Shown here: positions 1 through 11,434 of the stretch, piece by piece
How the letters are laid out: the number at the start of each line of letters is the position of its first letter
Numbering within the stretch: position 1 is the stretch's first letter
NCBI GenBank assembly: GCA_012976225.1
Contig: JAAVVG010000005.1
Location: 682,001-746,000, forward strand
Direction of reading: 5' to 3'
Length of the DNA stretch: 64,000 nt
Source: Golubevia sp. BC0850
Lineage: Eukaryota > Basidiomycota > Exobasidiomycetes > Golubeviales > Golubeviaceae
The notes under the pieces: generated by a model
The model's input: only the letters and a program-made list of their open reading frames with translations
Databases searched by the model: none
Told to the model about the DNA's origin: nothing
Program-made: the position numbers and the translations under genes

Positions 1-81
1 AGTTTCATGATCTCATCTGGAAACGGAGAAGAGATATTGAGATTCAGGACTGTGCCCGAGATGGAAGGAGTGGGTTCCTAG
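1..81 (+). CDS. Possible 3' end of an upstream gene (partial)
   Basis: The first frame is open from base 1 to a TAG at 79-81 (27 codons ending in EMEGVGS), followed by AT-rich sequence that could hold a polyadenylation signal. It could be the last exon of a gene to the left. There is no recognisable domain and the stretch is short enough to be chance. Confidence 0.25.
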   Translation, partial: SFMISSGNGEEILRFRTVPEMEGVGS

Positions 82-419
82 AATCTAGTGTTTATATATA
101 ATTTTAGATGTTTGGAAGGATGTTTGGATTGGTTTTGAGGTTGATAGGAAGGAGCGATAGGTATGTACAAAATGTCTCATTTTGTATCATTTTGCTTGGA
201 CTTGTAAATGAACAATTCGACGACCCAATGAAATGAGGATGCTTGGGAGAGATAGTTGAAGCCACCACAAGAAGAACGAGAGATGGAACAGGAGATGGAT
301 GATGCACACTTCGCACCGCTTTCTCAACCTCAACCTCCTCACTTTGAACAACTCAAATTCCTCAAGACTTGGATTGATTTTCCTCCAATCGATCCACTTT
401 AGTCAATTCCCATTGAAGA
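82..419. other. Upstream region of the kinase gene
   Basis: Non-coding stretch before the kinase ATG, presumably promoter and 5' leader. Short ORFs cross it on both strands but none resembles a protein. A pyrimidine-rich patch (CCTCAACCTCCTCAC, about 328-342) lies about 80 bases before the start, as is common in fungal leaders. Confidence 0.4.
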
Positions 420-3400
420 ATGGCGAGTGGACCTCAGGCGGCTCATTATGGAGCTCCCGTTCCTCAAGGTGGAGTTGGAATGATGCCTCCTCAACAGCAA
501 CCTTTCAAGGGAACTTTGGCTCCAGGCACAAGAGTTCAGGTTGGCAGTATCACTGTCACCGTTAAGAAGTACCTAAGCGAAGGTGAGCACGATCTTCAGT
601 GTTATGACGAGGCAGGCAGCGAGGGATAGGAGATAGAAAAGAGCTCCTTTGAGACTCGACCCTCTATGATAGCTTATCGATTCGAAGATTGGTAGTTTGA
701 TCATCAAAGCTGATTGAAATCCACCATTCTATCACCCATCTCTTAAGGTGGGTTTGCTCATGTCTATCTGGTGACCACCTCCTCTCCGATTCCAATGCCT
801 TCAAGCTCTGGCACCACTTCTTCCAACACACCGAGCACGAGAGGAGAATACACTCATGTACTCAAAAGGATGGCAGTTCCAGATAAGGAAGCTTTGACTG
901 AAGTTAGGGGGGAAGTGGAAGTCCATGTGAGTTCAAAAGGCTTAAGGAGGTTAGCTGGCTAGGCTGAAGAACTGCTTGAACGAGGGCACAGATCGAGGGC
1001 TTCTCCATCTGATGAAAGCAGGTTCTGGAAGCTCCTTGAAGTGAAACAATATCTCAATGCCTCGAAGAAAGAAACAGATGTCAAAGGGCTGAAAGAACGA
1101 GGTTCACTCGCTGCTCCCTTCTCTTCCTCCTTATCAGAAACTCCTTCGAAATCAACCTCACATCGTCCATTTCATAGAGGCTTCCGCAACTTCGTTACCT
1201 AGAGGTGGATATGAAATCTTTATCCTGATGGAATTCTGCGCTGGCGGTGGTATCATCGATTTAATGAATGCAAGGTTAAGAGATAGATTAAGAGAAGATG
1301 AAGTTCTCAAGATTTTCGCAGATGTCTGTGATGGACTGTCAGTCATGCATCATTTAGATCCGCCGATGATGCATAGGGACCTCAAAGTGGAGAACATTCT
1401 GTTAGCTCCTCCTTCCAACAGAGGTGGTCCTCCGGTTTACAAGCTCTGTGACTTTGGCTCAGCTAGTCCAGTACTCTCAAGACGAGCTCCAAAGTCGATA
1501 GATGAAATCAGAAGAGTTGAAGCAGACCTTAACAAGCATACGACTTTACAATACAGAGCTCCAGAGATGGTAGACCCCTACCAGAGAAGAGTCATCGATG
1601 AGAAGGCCGATATCTGGGCTCTAGGAGTTCTACTTTACAAGCTTTGCTACTACACTACTCCTTTCGAAGAGAATGGAGGAGGACCTCTGGCTATCCTAAA
1701 CGCTAGGTACAGGTTTCCTTCCAATCCTCCTTATTCACAGCGAATCAAAGATCTCATTGGTGAGTTCTCAGCAGCAACGTGACTTCTCACTTCAGCATCT
1801 CTCATCAAAAGTCTGAATCCTAACTCCTCAATCTTTAACACTTTCTCTTCTCAGCCTCTCTACTTCAGGAACAATCTGCCGCCCGACCGAGCATCGACGA
1901 GGTTCTGATCCGAACCCACTCTCTTCTAGGAACGAGGCCTCCAGCTTCAGCCTTACACTACGCTCAGCAAGCTGCCGCTGGAAAGATCGCAACTCCACTT
2001 CCTTCAGTCTCATCAGCTTCTACTTCAACATCTTCGGGCGCAGATCTAGAAGCTCGTCGTATCGCAGCTGCCCAATCTCAGTCTTCTGATGGAGCTGATC
2101 TGATTCGTCTCGGTCCATCAGAAGCTGAACGAGCGAAAGCAGAAGCGGAAGCTTTCAAGAAGCAGAACGAGAGCATCACTCCTATGCGAAGAGGTCGACC
2201 TGGAAAGGCGCCCCCGAGCAGCTCAGCCAAACCACTGGCACCGGAAGCCTCTTCTAACGTCCCAAAAACAAGTGAGACTCCGAAGATGAAACTCCAACTT
2301 ACGGGAGACAGGTCGGCTTCTACTGTAAGTCCAGATCACAAAGACGCCTGGAAGCAGCCATCCGGCAGTTTTTCGAAAGCTGCTGGCGCCTTGGATTCGA
2401 AAGCTGCTTCGTTCGGATTCGGAGATAGCTTCCAGCCTTCACTCTCTCCAAGTATCGCCGCTACTTCTCTCTCGAGGTCAGGAAGTGCTCATGGAACTCC
2501 AATCCAACACAGCCCAGCGCTGCCTGGGTTCAATCCTTCTCCAAGTCCAAGGCCCTCTCCTCTTTCGTCTCCTCCTCCAGTGTCCGCTTCTCCTTCTGGT
2601 GTCTCTCTTCTGCCCCCTGTAAACTCGACGGCAATTCAGGTCGGCAAGGAAGATCCTGAAGCCTCCTCCAGATTTCCAAGTGTCGAGGAGCTGGATGCCA
2701 AGTATGCCTCTCCTCCGTCAACTTCACCTATCAGCAGCTCTTCAACTTCCTTCAAGCCTCCAATTTCTATTCCAGGTTCAGAATCCAGATCCAACCTCAG
2801 CTCAATAGCTGGGAGGTTCGAGAGACAAGGTGGCACAAGCGCTGCAGACGGCGGTTCCGTCTCTCGTCGTTGGCCGCCAGTCGGAGGAGCCATTTCTTCC
2901 CTCTCAGCATCATCGGGAGACATCAAAGCTTCAGGATCTTCTGCAAGAGCTCAGAGGGCTAGAGGGTCGGAAAGCAACAGGCATTCGATGTTCCCCTCAA
3001 GCTCCTCATCTACACTCTTCCCCGCCTCAAGTGGACTCAGGCCAGCCAAGAGTGGCGGTGCTTTGAGAGACTCCGTGACGGGAGGATCTCACGAAAACGC
3101 ACCAACTCTGCCCGAAAGGAGAGAGATACCAGCTCAGGATTGGATCACGGAGGGAGGCATCTCTTCCAACAGGTCAGGTCTTTCCCCAAAGATGGAATCT
3201 CTAGGAAAAGCTTACAAATCTCCTTCGAGGTACAACTCCGCTCCTACGGCCAGTCAGCCGAAGAGGGAGAAGCCAGTCCGAATGGATACAACTGCTTCAG
3301 ATTCGAGTGGAGATGAAGGGCCTGAAGATCTAGATTCCAGGAAACGCTTCAGCCAGCTCCCTTCTCAGACGCAAACTAGTCCGAAAGCGAATAATTCACT

Positions 3401-4913
3401 CCCTTTCTCAAAACGTTGGGGATCAGAATCGCAACCTTCTAGCCAACCTTCGCTCCAATCGGTCGCTCCTGGAAAAGTCAAGACGCCAGCTTGGGCCCTC
3501 AACAAAGGAAGCGAGAACGTTTCTCCACTTGCTCTGCCAACCAAGAACAGCGCTGCTGTTTTGACTGCTGCCAAGCTTGGAGCAGCTGCGGATATGGGAG
3601 AGCAAGCTCGCGGACTAGAAAGAGATGAGAATGGAGAGCCGGTCGCACCTCTATCAAGTGACACCGAATCTAGTGTCGGAGAAGAACGACAGCAGCAACT
3701 CGAAGCTAGCGATCAAGGCCTGCTATCTCCTGCTACTAGAGCCAAGGCTAGGGCTCCGGACTGGGATGAAGACGATGCTGAGCAGATCGCAATGCGTAAC
3801 GGAGCGTCTCCTCAAACAGAAATTGGAACTTTGGTAGATCTTTCTAGCCGACAGGCATCTCTTTCAACAGCTCCCCCTACGAAGCATCTTTTGGATGAAG
3901 ACAATCCACCTATGGAAGAGAAGCGGACTCCATTCGCAAGAGGTTCGGTCGAGAGAGTGGACCCAGAGGAAGCGCAGGAAGTCAAGATTCCAGAAGACGC
4001 AGAAAGAGCTAAATTCGTAGCCTCTCCTTCTCCAGCCTCTCCTCCTCCTCTCGTAGCTCCCAGAGCGAAGCCGATCTCGAGCTCCAGGTCCAATGTGGGA
4101 GGCATGCTTTCAAGATATGAATCTATCAGCTCCGGTCTAAGCAATGAGGCTCCTGCCCTTCCCAAAGCTGGAACGAAGCCATCTCCAACTTCTACCAGGA
4201 ACCAATCAACTACGGAAGAGGGGCGAAATGACTTCTCTGAGGAAAGGAAGACAACTGTCTCTCCTGTTCAATCGAAGGCAGAGCCCTCTCCCCATCAAAG
4301 AGAGGCGACAAGTGGCGGTTCAGGTTTCATCAATCAGCGACAGCGTTCTCTTCTCAACGACAGCAAGCCAGTCAACACGTCCAATGGAGCTTCTGTCTCT
4401 TCATCAACCACCGGTACTTCATTGAGCAACCGTAGCTACGGCTCCTTCTCAAGAGGTTCGAATCTAGCTTCTGCCTCAAGATCCGAGACGGCTCCTGTTG
4501 CGAGACAACCTCCTTTCATCGGTTCGAAGCAGGAAATGTCGACTTCCTCGACTGTAGGTCTCAAACCTTGGGAACGAGAAGCCGCAGAGTTGGAAGAGAT
4601 CAATCGTCAAGGTGGAGTCAAAGCGGCTAAACAAACCGACTCAGATGATCTGCTACCTTCAAATTCGCCTTCCAGAGATCCTCAATTCGTATCTCCAGGT
4701 GCTGAGAAACCGAATCATCTACGACCTGGCCACTCGACCGACGGTGGAAATGATAGGTCGAGCTCGGTTGGCAATCTCATCTCACAATGGCAAAAGAACG
4801 CAGAGAGCAATGCACCAGGTTGGGGAAAGATTGGGGAATCAGCTAGTCGAAGGGAAAGTGGGATGGGGGATGTTGGAAGAAGGAGGCAGAGACTACCAGG
4901 GGCTGATGTATAA
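420..4913 (+). CDS. AAK1/Ark1/Prk1-family (NAK) serine/threonine kinase
   Basis: Model join(420..582, 748..926, 1138..1759, 1855..4913), 1340 residues. The kinase domain lies near residues 40-350: the glycine loop crosses the first splice junction (LSEGGFAHVYLV), the probable ATP-anchoring Lys is K94 (VLKRM), the HRDLKVEN catalytic loop has D195, DFG has D219 and the APE motif is at 255-257. The early glycine loop, the GGGIIDLMN helix and the IDEIRR-rich activation segment fit the Numb-associated kinase family (yeast Ark1/Prk1, animal AAK1), which phosphorylates endocytic adaptors and controls actin at endocytic sites. About 990 residues of Ser/Pro-rich, low-complexity tail follow, as expected for docking of endocytic partners; only the extreme C-terminus (NLISQWQKNA, then APGWGKIG) looks constrained. 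The start is the first ATG in frame. Family assignment is firm; which paralogue is not. Confidence 0.9.
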
Positions 4914-5189
4914 ACTTAAACAAAGAGTGTCATTTTATTTTCTTTGAATCATTTTCGCTTCAGCGAGAAGCTCTCGCGCTGAAGAACAAGTTGAGTGAAA
5001 AGAGAGAAAACAAAAGATTCTGATTCTGTGAAATATAAATGACAACCCAAAGGTAAATTGCTTCTTCTTCCCTCCCCCTCCCCCTTCCCCTTCCCCTCAA
5101 TCTCCCTACCTCTCTTCTCAGCTTCCCCTCCTCTCCTCAGAAATTCGCGTTCAAAAAAATTCCAACTTTCCCAACCAAATCGCGACCCA
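4914..5189. other. Convergent intergenic region, kinase and SF3B1 3' ends
   Basis: The two genes face each other across 276 bases. The stretch holds a long C/T-rich run on the + strand (about 5065-5140, mostly CCCCT and CCTC units). A minus-strand ORF crosses it but is an artefact running over the SF3B1 terminal exon in another frame. Confidence 0.4.
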
Positions 5190-8100
5190 TCACAAGAATG
5201 CATATAGTTCGTGCCTTCTGTAGTCTCTGACCTCGTCATTGAAATCGGCAAAGTCAGGATAGTACGGAACCAAAGCGTCTTGAGCTCCCAAATAGTTGGT
5301 ATTGTAGATACGAACGAAAGGTTCTCTGACCTTACGAGCAGGACTGTGAAGAGAAGGAGTAGAGAAACAGAAGGAAAAGAGAGAAGAAAATGGTCAGCGG
5401 ATCTGTTCAACGAGGCAGGACGTCACGACAAAGCAAAAGTCGTCAAAAGGAACTCACTGGAAAACTCCCTGAAGAGTATAATTCAAAAGAACTCCTGGAC
5501 CCAAACTGACTCTCATAGCCTCAATAGCTTCCATCACAGCACCAATAACATGAGGACTAGTTTCGAAAACATTTGGCCAAGTTAAATTTAAAAGATGTTG
5601 CATAGAATCTTCTTGGCCAAGACCAGCAGTTCCCAAAGCGATATGTTTAACGATAGAACTTGCAGTTTGTCTATGAACATGATCTCTATCAGTTAAAGCA
5701 TCTTCTAGACAACCAATAACCGAATAGACATAATCTTTAGACATTTCTCCAATATATTCGAAAACGAAACTTAAAGCTTTCAAACAACCGTTCCTAACAT
5801 TTAATTCTGGAGTTCTGTATTCGTTTAAAATTGCAGGAATACAAGTGAAAGGACCACAAGTTTCAGCAACGATTGCAATTGCTACTGTGGAACAAACTCT
5901 GGATTGTCTTTCTTGAACTCTTAGATTTGTTAAGAGAACTTGAAGTACATCTTGAGGTCCGATTGCTTTTGCGATGTAACCGAAGGAATTGACTGCAGCT
6001 CTTCTAATGGCTTTCTTGTGAGCTTTCAATAGATCTAAAAGTTCGAAACAGATTCTCATCCATTCTCTAGCAGAAACGAATTCGGCTCCACGATCTGCGA
6101 TTCTACCAATTAGATTGATGGAAGCTTCCTGGACCTTTTCATGTCTATTCCTTAGAATTGGAGTCATTCTTGGTAGAAGATCTTTGATGGGTGGATTCAT
6201 TTGAGTCATCCCAACTACGTTTGCGATAGCTCCTTCAGCGGTGATGATTGAAGCCAGAGATTCTGGGAATTCTTCTCCAAGCTGTTCGAATAGAACGACT
6301 CCCAATTTGGAAAGTAAAGCGTCTTCTCCGCATTGCTTGATGACCACTGCTAGCTTGGTAGTGAGATCGGCAGCTTGTTGACGAGTCTTAGCGTTCTTGT
6401 TGTTTAGACGCCATAGAATGGTAGAGACGATTTGAGTGAGATAAGGCTTGACTCTCATTCCCAAAGAGTTGACTACGACTCCGAAACCGTCTAGCATGAC
6501 TTGATCTTCAACCGTTTGCTCCTGGAAAGCGTAGATGAGACCATCGATCAATTGAACCTCCAGCCTCTCGTCGATGTCCGCGCTACCTAGAGAAGAAATG
6601 ACCTTCTGTATCGTCTCCATGACCATCTTTCTGAAAGGTTCGCTTTCGTCCTTCAGTTCGTTGACGATCCTTCCGACTACGTCTGTAACTCCAGTCTTTT
6701 GAGCTAGCTCCACTGTTGTCTCGACTACGTGTCTGTAATTTGGTCGATCCAAAGCCATCCTCCTGACCCAGAAGTTCTTGAAGAATTCAGGTAGCATTTC
6801 CTCTCTTAAGAATTGACCAGTGACTCCTTCGGTAGCAGCGCACTGCTTGACTACTCTCAGTACGATCTTCTTCATGTCTTCGTCTGGAGATTGGAATTCT
6901 CTAATGAGGGTTGGAGTGACTTCCTTGACGAAGTAGAGAGTAGAATCCGAATCCATCAGAGGAATGATGAAACCGACAGCTTTCAAGAAAGCAGCTAGAC
7001 CTCTTCCTCTGTGTTGCCTACTTCCGATCCAGAGAGGTTTCAAGACGTTTTCGAAACTCTCGATTCCGTAAGGAGCAGCAGCTTCAGCCAGAGCAGCCAA
7101 AGCTAGAGCAGTCATAGTCTTGACCTTCTGTTGATCGTCCTCCAATCCTTTCTCAACACAGTCGACCAAGTTCTTGAGGTGAGGTAAAACTGCACATCCC
7201 ATCATGATTGCGATCTGTTGGACGATTCTGATACCAGTGTGTCTTGCGTGCCAACTCTTCTTGGATCGGCAGACTGCTCTCAAGAATGGGAGCAGAGCTG
7301 GAATTCCTAAAGCTGAAGCTACGACCGAGAAAGCTCTGGCTGTAGTGTTCCTAACGTACTCGTCGACGTGATCGATGTCCGGTCTCATGGTCGAGATCAT
7401 GTGAGCCAATCCAGCGGCTTTGGAAAGATTGGAGATGATCTCCCTCCCTTCTACTCTTGCATAGTAGTCTTCGTCGATGAGAAGAGGTTCGATTACCACG
7501 AGAATACGATGAACGTAAGGTCGAACCAGATCGTCCAACTTGTAGAGAACTCTATCGATGACCTTGACTAAAAGATGTCTCTCCTGATCCTCCAAAGTCC
7601 TTTCCATAAGTAGAGGCAAAATCTTGTCGAAAAGAGGTCCAGCACCAAAATCTCTAGCCTTATCAGTGATCTGCCTGAGAGCTGTCTTTCTCATCGGAGG
7701 AGTTCCATTCTTGATCTTCAACAACAATCTCATGATCTTCCTTTCCTTCTGTTCCTCTGCAGTGAGTTCGTTCTCGTCCTCCTTCTCATTCAGAATCTTC
7801 TTGAAAAAGGTCTGATCCTCAGCTTTGAAGAAAGCCAATTGACCAACTCCAGGAATGTCGGTCGGAAGATCTGGAAGCATTTCCTCCAAAGCAGCTCTTG
7901 TAGAAGATTCGTCTTGCATCATGAATCCACCTCCTCCAGCGGCTTGAGGGGTTTCCATCAACTTTCTAGCAGGGGTACGGATTGGAGCGTAGCCTGAAGG
8001 AGGATCAACGACGGTGTATCCTTCGGATGGCATGAGCTGATCCAATTCCTCGTCGCTGAGATACCTGTTCCTAGGGTCGAAAGAGATAGCGATTCCTTCT

Positions 8101-8933
8101 GACGATTCGGATCCTTCAGCTTGAGGAATAGCGACTGGAGTTTGATCCCATCTTGATCTCTTTGGAGTTTCCCCAGGTGCTGCGCTAGAGATTTCAGCAC
8201 CTGCTACTGGAGTTTCGTCCCATCTTGATCTTCTCTTCCTTGGAGTAGCGTCCTCTGACCATTCCTTAGTTGCAGTGGTAGTTGAAGAGATTGAAGCGTC
8301 ATTAGTGGTATCAGGAGCAGCTACGTCCCATCTTCTCTTCCTTCCAACTCTTGGAGTTTGATCTGGAGCATTAGAGGGACCAGCTTTGGCATCCTCTTGA
8401 CTCTGAACTCCATTCTCTCTGTCCTCCCTCTCTTTCTTCTCCTTCTCTTCGATCAATTTCTTAACTCTTTCCTCTTCCCTTTCAATCTCATTTCTTCTCA
8501 TTCTATCCTTGAAACTTTCATCTTGTTCTCCAGCTTCTCCAGAACCTCCTTCTGCTCTATCGAATTTCCTCTTATGATAATCTGATTCTCTTGTTGAAAT
8601 CTGTCTGGCTTTACTTCTATCTTGTAAAGGATCTTCATCTTCGTCTACGAATTCATTTAACAAATGAGCTGGAGCAGAGAAAGCGTCTAATGGATTCTGT
8701 TTCCTTCCTCCTGCATTCTCATCGTCTGAATCCATTTCTTCATCATCGTCTGATCCTCCGTCGTTTGTACCTGCTGGTAATTCTCTATTGTAAGATGATT
8801 TTGATGAATTACCACCATAAACGTCTTGATCGTACGAACCAGCTTTACCAAAGGATGCTTTGTTCTTGGCTAAGGATGCAACTCTAGCTTCTTGAAGGGC
8901 TTTGATTTGAGCGGCCTCGTCAGAAGACGACAT
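5190..8933 (-). CDS. SF3B1: Splicing factor 3B subunit 1 (SF3b155/Hsh155)
   Basis: Model complement(join(5190..5343, 5458..8933)), 1209 residues. It is the HEAT-repeat scaffold of the SF3b complex in U2 snRNP, which clamps the branch-site helix during pre-mRNA splicing. The acidic N-terminus holds three Trp ligand motifs of the type bound by U2AF-homology domains ([26 protein letters not shown]). HEAT repeats fill the rest. Blocks nearly identical to human include [15 protein letters not shown] and DDQQKVKTM, which carries the Lys equivalent to human K700, a cancer hotspot. The terminal exon supplies [15 protein letters not shown] and ends [10 protein letters not shown], matching the family C-terminus. 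The only intron splits the conserved GVF/HPARK motif at its His codon. It shares a 190-base divergent promoter with the SERINC gene. Confidence 0.97.
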
Positions 8934-9123
8934 GGTTTGTGAGTTGAGGGAGATGCGATGCTATTGAGTGAGAGTTAAATCGATTAGGGTTGATTCAAAA
9001 ATTAGGTTAGATCGAGATGATGAAGAGTGGATTGGGATAGAATCAAGAGGGGTTAGCTGAGTAGCTGAGCTCCCTTCTAGTCTAACTCCCACCACCACTA
9101 CCCTCCCTCCTCCTCTTCAAGTC
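8934..9123. promoter_or_regulatory. Divergent promoter, SF3B1 and SERINC
   Basis: Only 190 bases separate the two start codons, which point away from each other, so both core promoters must lie here. The half next to the SERINC start is rich in CT runs (CCCACCACCACTACCCTCCC and similar). No TATA box is obvious. The role is inferred from gene arrangement. Confidence 0.6.
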
Positions 9124-11050
9124 ATGGGAGCAGCTTTATCGATCCCATTCTTAGCAGGAGGATTGTCCTCAATAGCAACTTCTTGTTTCGCAGGATTAGC
9201 ATTCTTTTGCACTTCAACTGCAGCTTCAGCTTTCTTCAAATCTTGCAATTGTCAATCCTCAATCGCAACCAGGGTTGGATTCGCTCTAATCTTTTGCTTA
9301 GATGCAGCCTTAGCTTGGTTATCTTTAACTAGAGCTGTAATGGATAAGATAGAGGATTGGAGTTACAATTACGTAAAGATGGATTGTCAGGATAAGGATA
9401 GGTGTTATGGGGTATTAGCTGTGAGTAGTCCTACAGATCTGCAAGGATTCATCGCATGGTACCGCCAGTTGAGAAGATAGAAGAAACAAAGAAGAATCGA
9501 AGAACGCAAGTAGATTCAGAGAGAGGAAGAGAGATCTTCTCTTATCACTCTTACGCAGCGCTGACCCTTCCAACTCCCCTTCCCTCCTTCAGGTTCATCG
9601 AATCACTTTCGCTCTTGCTCTTTTTCACTTCTTGATTGGAATGATGCTCGTAGGGGTTAAAGATACCAGAACTCCAAGAGCTTCTATCCAGAACGGGTGA
9701 GTGGTGGTATCAAGAGATCTTTGAGACGTGGAATGCTCTTTCTAACTCTCCCTTCCCTAAACTTTCTTCGCTTTCCCATAGCTGGTGGGGACCAAAAGTT
9801 CTACTCTGGCTATCCCTGACAGGCCTAACGTTCTTCATTCCAAACGAATTCTTCATCTTCTGGGGAAATTACATTGCCTTAATCTTAGCTTCAATTTTCA
9901 TCATCATCGGATTAGTTCTTCTAGTAGATTTCGCTCATACATGGTCAGAAACCTGTTTAGACAAATGGGAATCAACAGAATCAAATTTCTGGAAATACAC
10001 CTTAATAGGTTCAACCTTAGGAATGTATCTCTCATCTTTAATCATGACGATTTTACTCTACGTTTTCTTCGCAGGAAATGGATGTGGATTAAATCAATTC
10101 TTCATCACCTTGAATTTAATCCTATGTTTGATTTTAACCTTTTTATGCGTTTCACCTTCAGTTCAAGATGCAAATCCAAGATCAGGTTTAGCTCAATCAA
10201 GTATGGTTTCAGCATACTGTACCTATTTGATCACTTCAGCAGTAATGAATCATGATGATAAACATTGTAATCCAATAACCAAAGGTAGAGAATTAAATGG
10301 ATATAAACAAACCACTGTGGTTTTAGGTGCACTTTTCACCTTTTTAGCAATTGCATATTCAACTTCCAGAGCTGCAACTCAATCTAAACAATTGGTTGGA
10401 AAAAGGAGAGCTGTAGCTAATGCAAATGTCAGTTTACCTCCAACAAGTTATGGTCCACTTGCAACTAATGGAGAATCCGAAGAAGGAGTCACAACAAATC
10501 AACCAACTAAAAAAGATAGTCTAAGAATTCAAGCTTTAATGGCTGCAGTTGAAGCTGGTGCTATACCTGCTAGTGCTTTAGACGAAGATGATGATGAGGA
10601 TGATGAAGATGATTATGGAAATCCCGGCAATACTGAAAATGATGATGAGAGAAATGGTACTAGGTATAGTTATACTTTCTTTCATCTAGTTTTTGCTATG
10701 GCGGCTTGTTATACTGCTATGCTTTTGACTGATTGGTGCGTCTCTATCTCTCTCTCTTGAGAATTTATTCGAAGAACTGTTTCTCATCTCAGTTCTCTAA
10801 CCTTTGTTCTTTCGAAAACAGGCGATTCGTCAAATTAGGAGGTCCATCTCCAGATCCTTCTGAGGATGGAAGTCCAATGGTCTTCATTGGTAGAAGTCCG
10901 ACTGCGATGTGGATGAGAGTGGTCAGCTCTTGGATCTGTGTTGCTCTCTATGGGTGGAGTCTGTTAGCTCCGGTTCTGCGTGAGTGTCGGCAGAAGAGAG
11001 AAATCGATGGGATGCGTGAGACTGCCCAACACTTACTCAACTCATTCTGA
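9124..11050 (+). CDS. Serine incorporator (SERINC/TMS1 family) membrane protein
   Basis: Model join(9124..9420, 9593..9696, 9782..10735, 10822..11050), 527 residues. The start (MGAALSIPF) and the Ser/Cys-rich segment after it are typical of SERINC/TMS1 proteins, followed by SIATRVGFALIFCLDAALAW, the CYGVLA/VHRI motif over the first junction and DTRTPRASIQNGWWGPK before the next membrane segments. About ten hydrophobic segments are visible. A cytosolic acidic loop (DEDDDEDDEDD) precedes the last two helices, with the family signature YSYTFFHLVFAMAACYTAMLLTDW split by intron 3. Members are multispanning proteins of endomembranes; proposed roles are phospholipid scrambling and serine lipid synthesis. 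Length is normal for fungi. Confidence 0.95.
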
Positions 11051-11434
11051 CTCTCAATTCCTCACTCTGTTTCCCTCTTCTATTTTTTTCCTTTTGCCCC
11101 TCCCCCTCCCCCTCTCATTCTCATCAGTCCCAGATCGTTTCGGATACGATTAAGTTCGTCGTGGTTCAAAGGGAACGTCTCGACTCGCAGCTTTCCCTCC
11201 GCTTTTCCTAATTTAGATTTCCTTTACTCTGTTCTCCTCTTTACTCCCTTTGTATAACTGCTACTTTTTCTCTTGGGTTACGGAACAATAATGACAACTT
11301 TGTATTTTCGTTTTTCGATGTGCTTTTGTTTCCAATCTTTCTCATCCCACCCACCACATCCGATACGCTTTGGCAGCGCCAAAAAGAGCAGGCTCAACTT
11401 CAAGCAGCAATTCTAGAGTGTAAATTCAGCAAGG
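11051..11434. other. Intergenic, SERINC terminator side and ERV41 promoter
   Basis: 384 bases between tandem genes. It holds C/T-rich runs just after the SERINC stop (CCCCTCCCCCTCCCCCTCTC, about 11096-11115) and AT-richer sequence with TTTGTAT stretches. No ORF with protein similarity was seen. Confidence 0.4.

Noticed and set aside
299-565. ORF overlapping the kinase start as an upstream coding gene
   Set aside because: It overlaps the conserved first exon of the kinase in another frame and has no recognisable protein features.
4949-5410. 153-codon minus-strand ORF as a separate gene
   Set aside because: It overlaps the SF3B1 terminal exon in another frame and is low-complexity; the SF3B1 splice explains the region.
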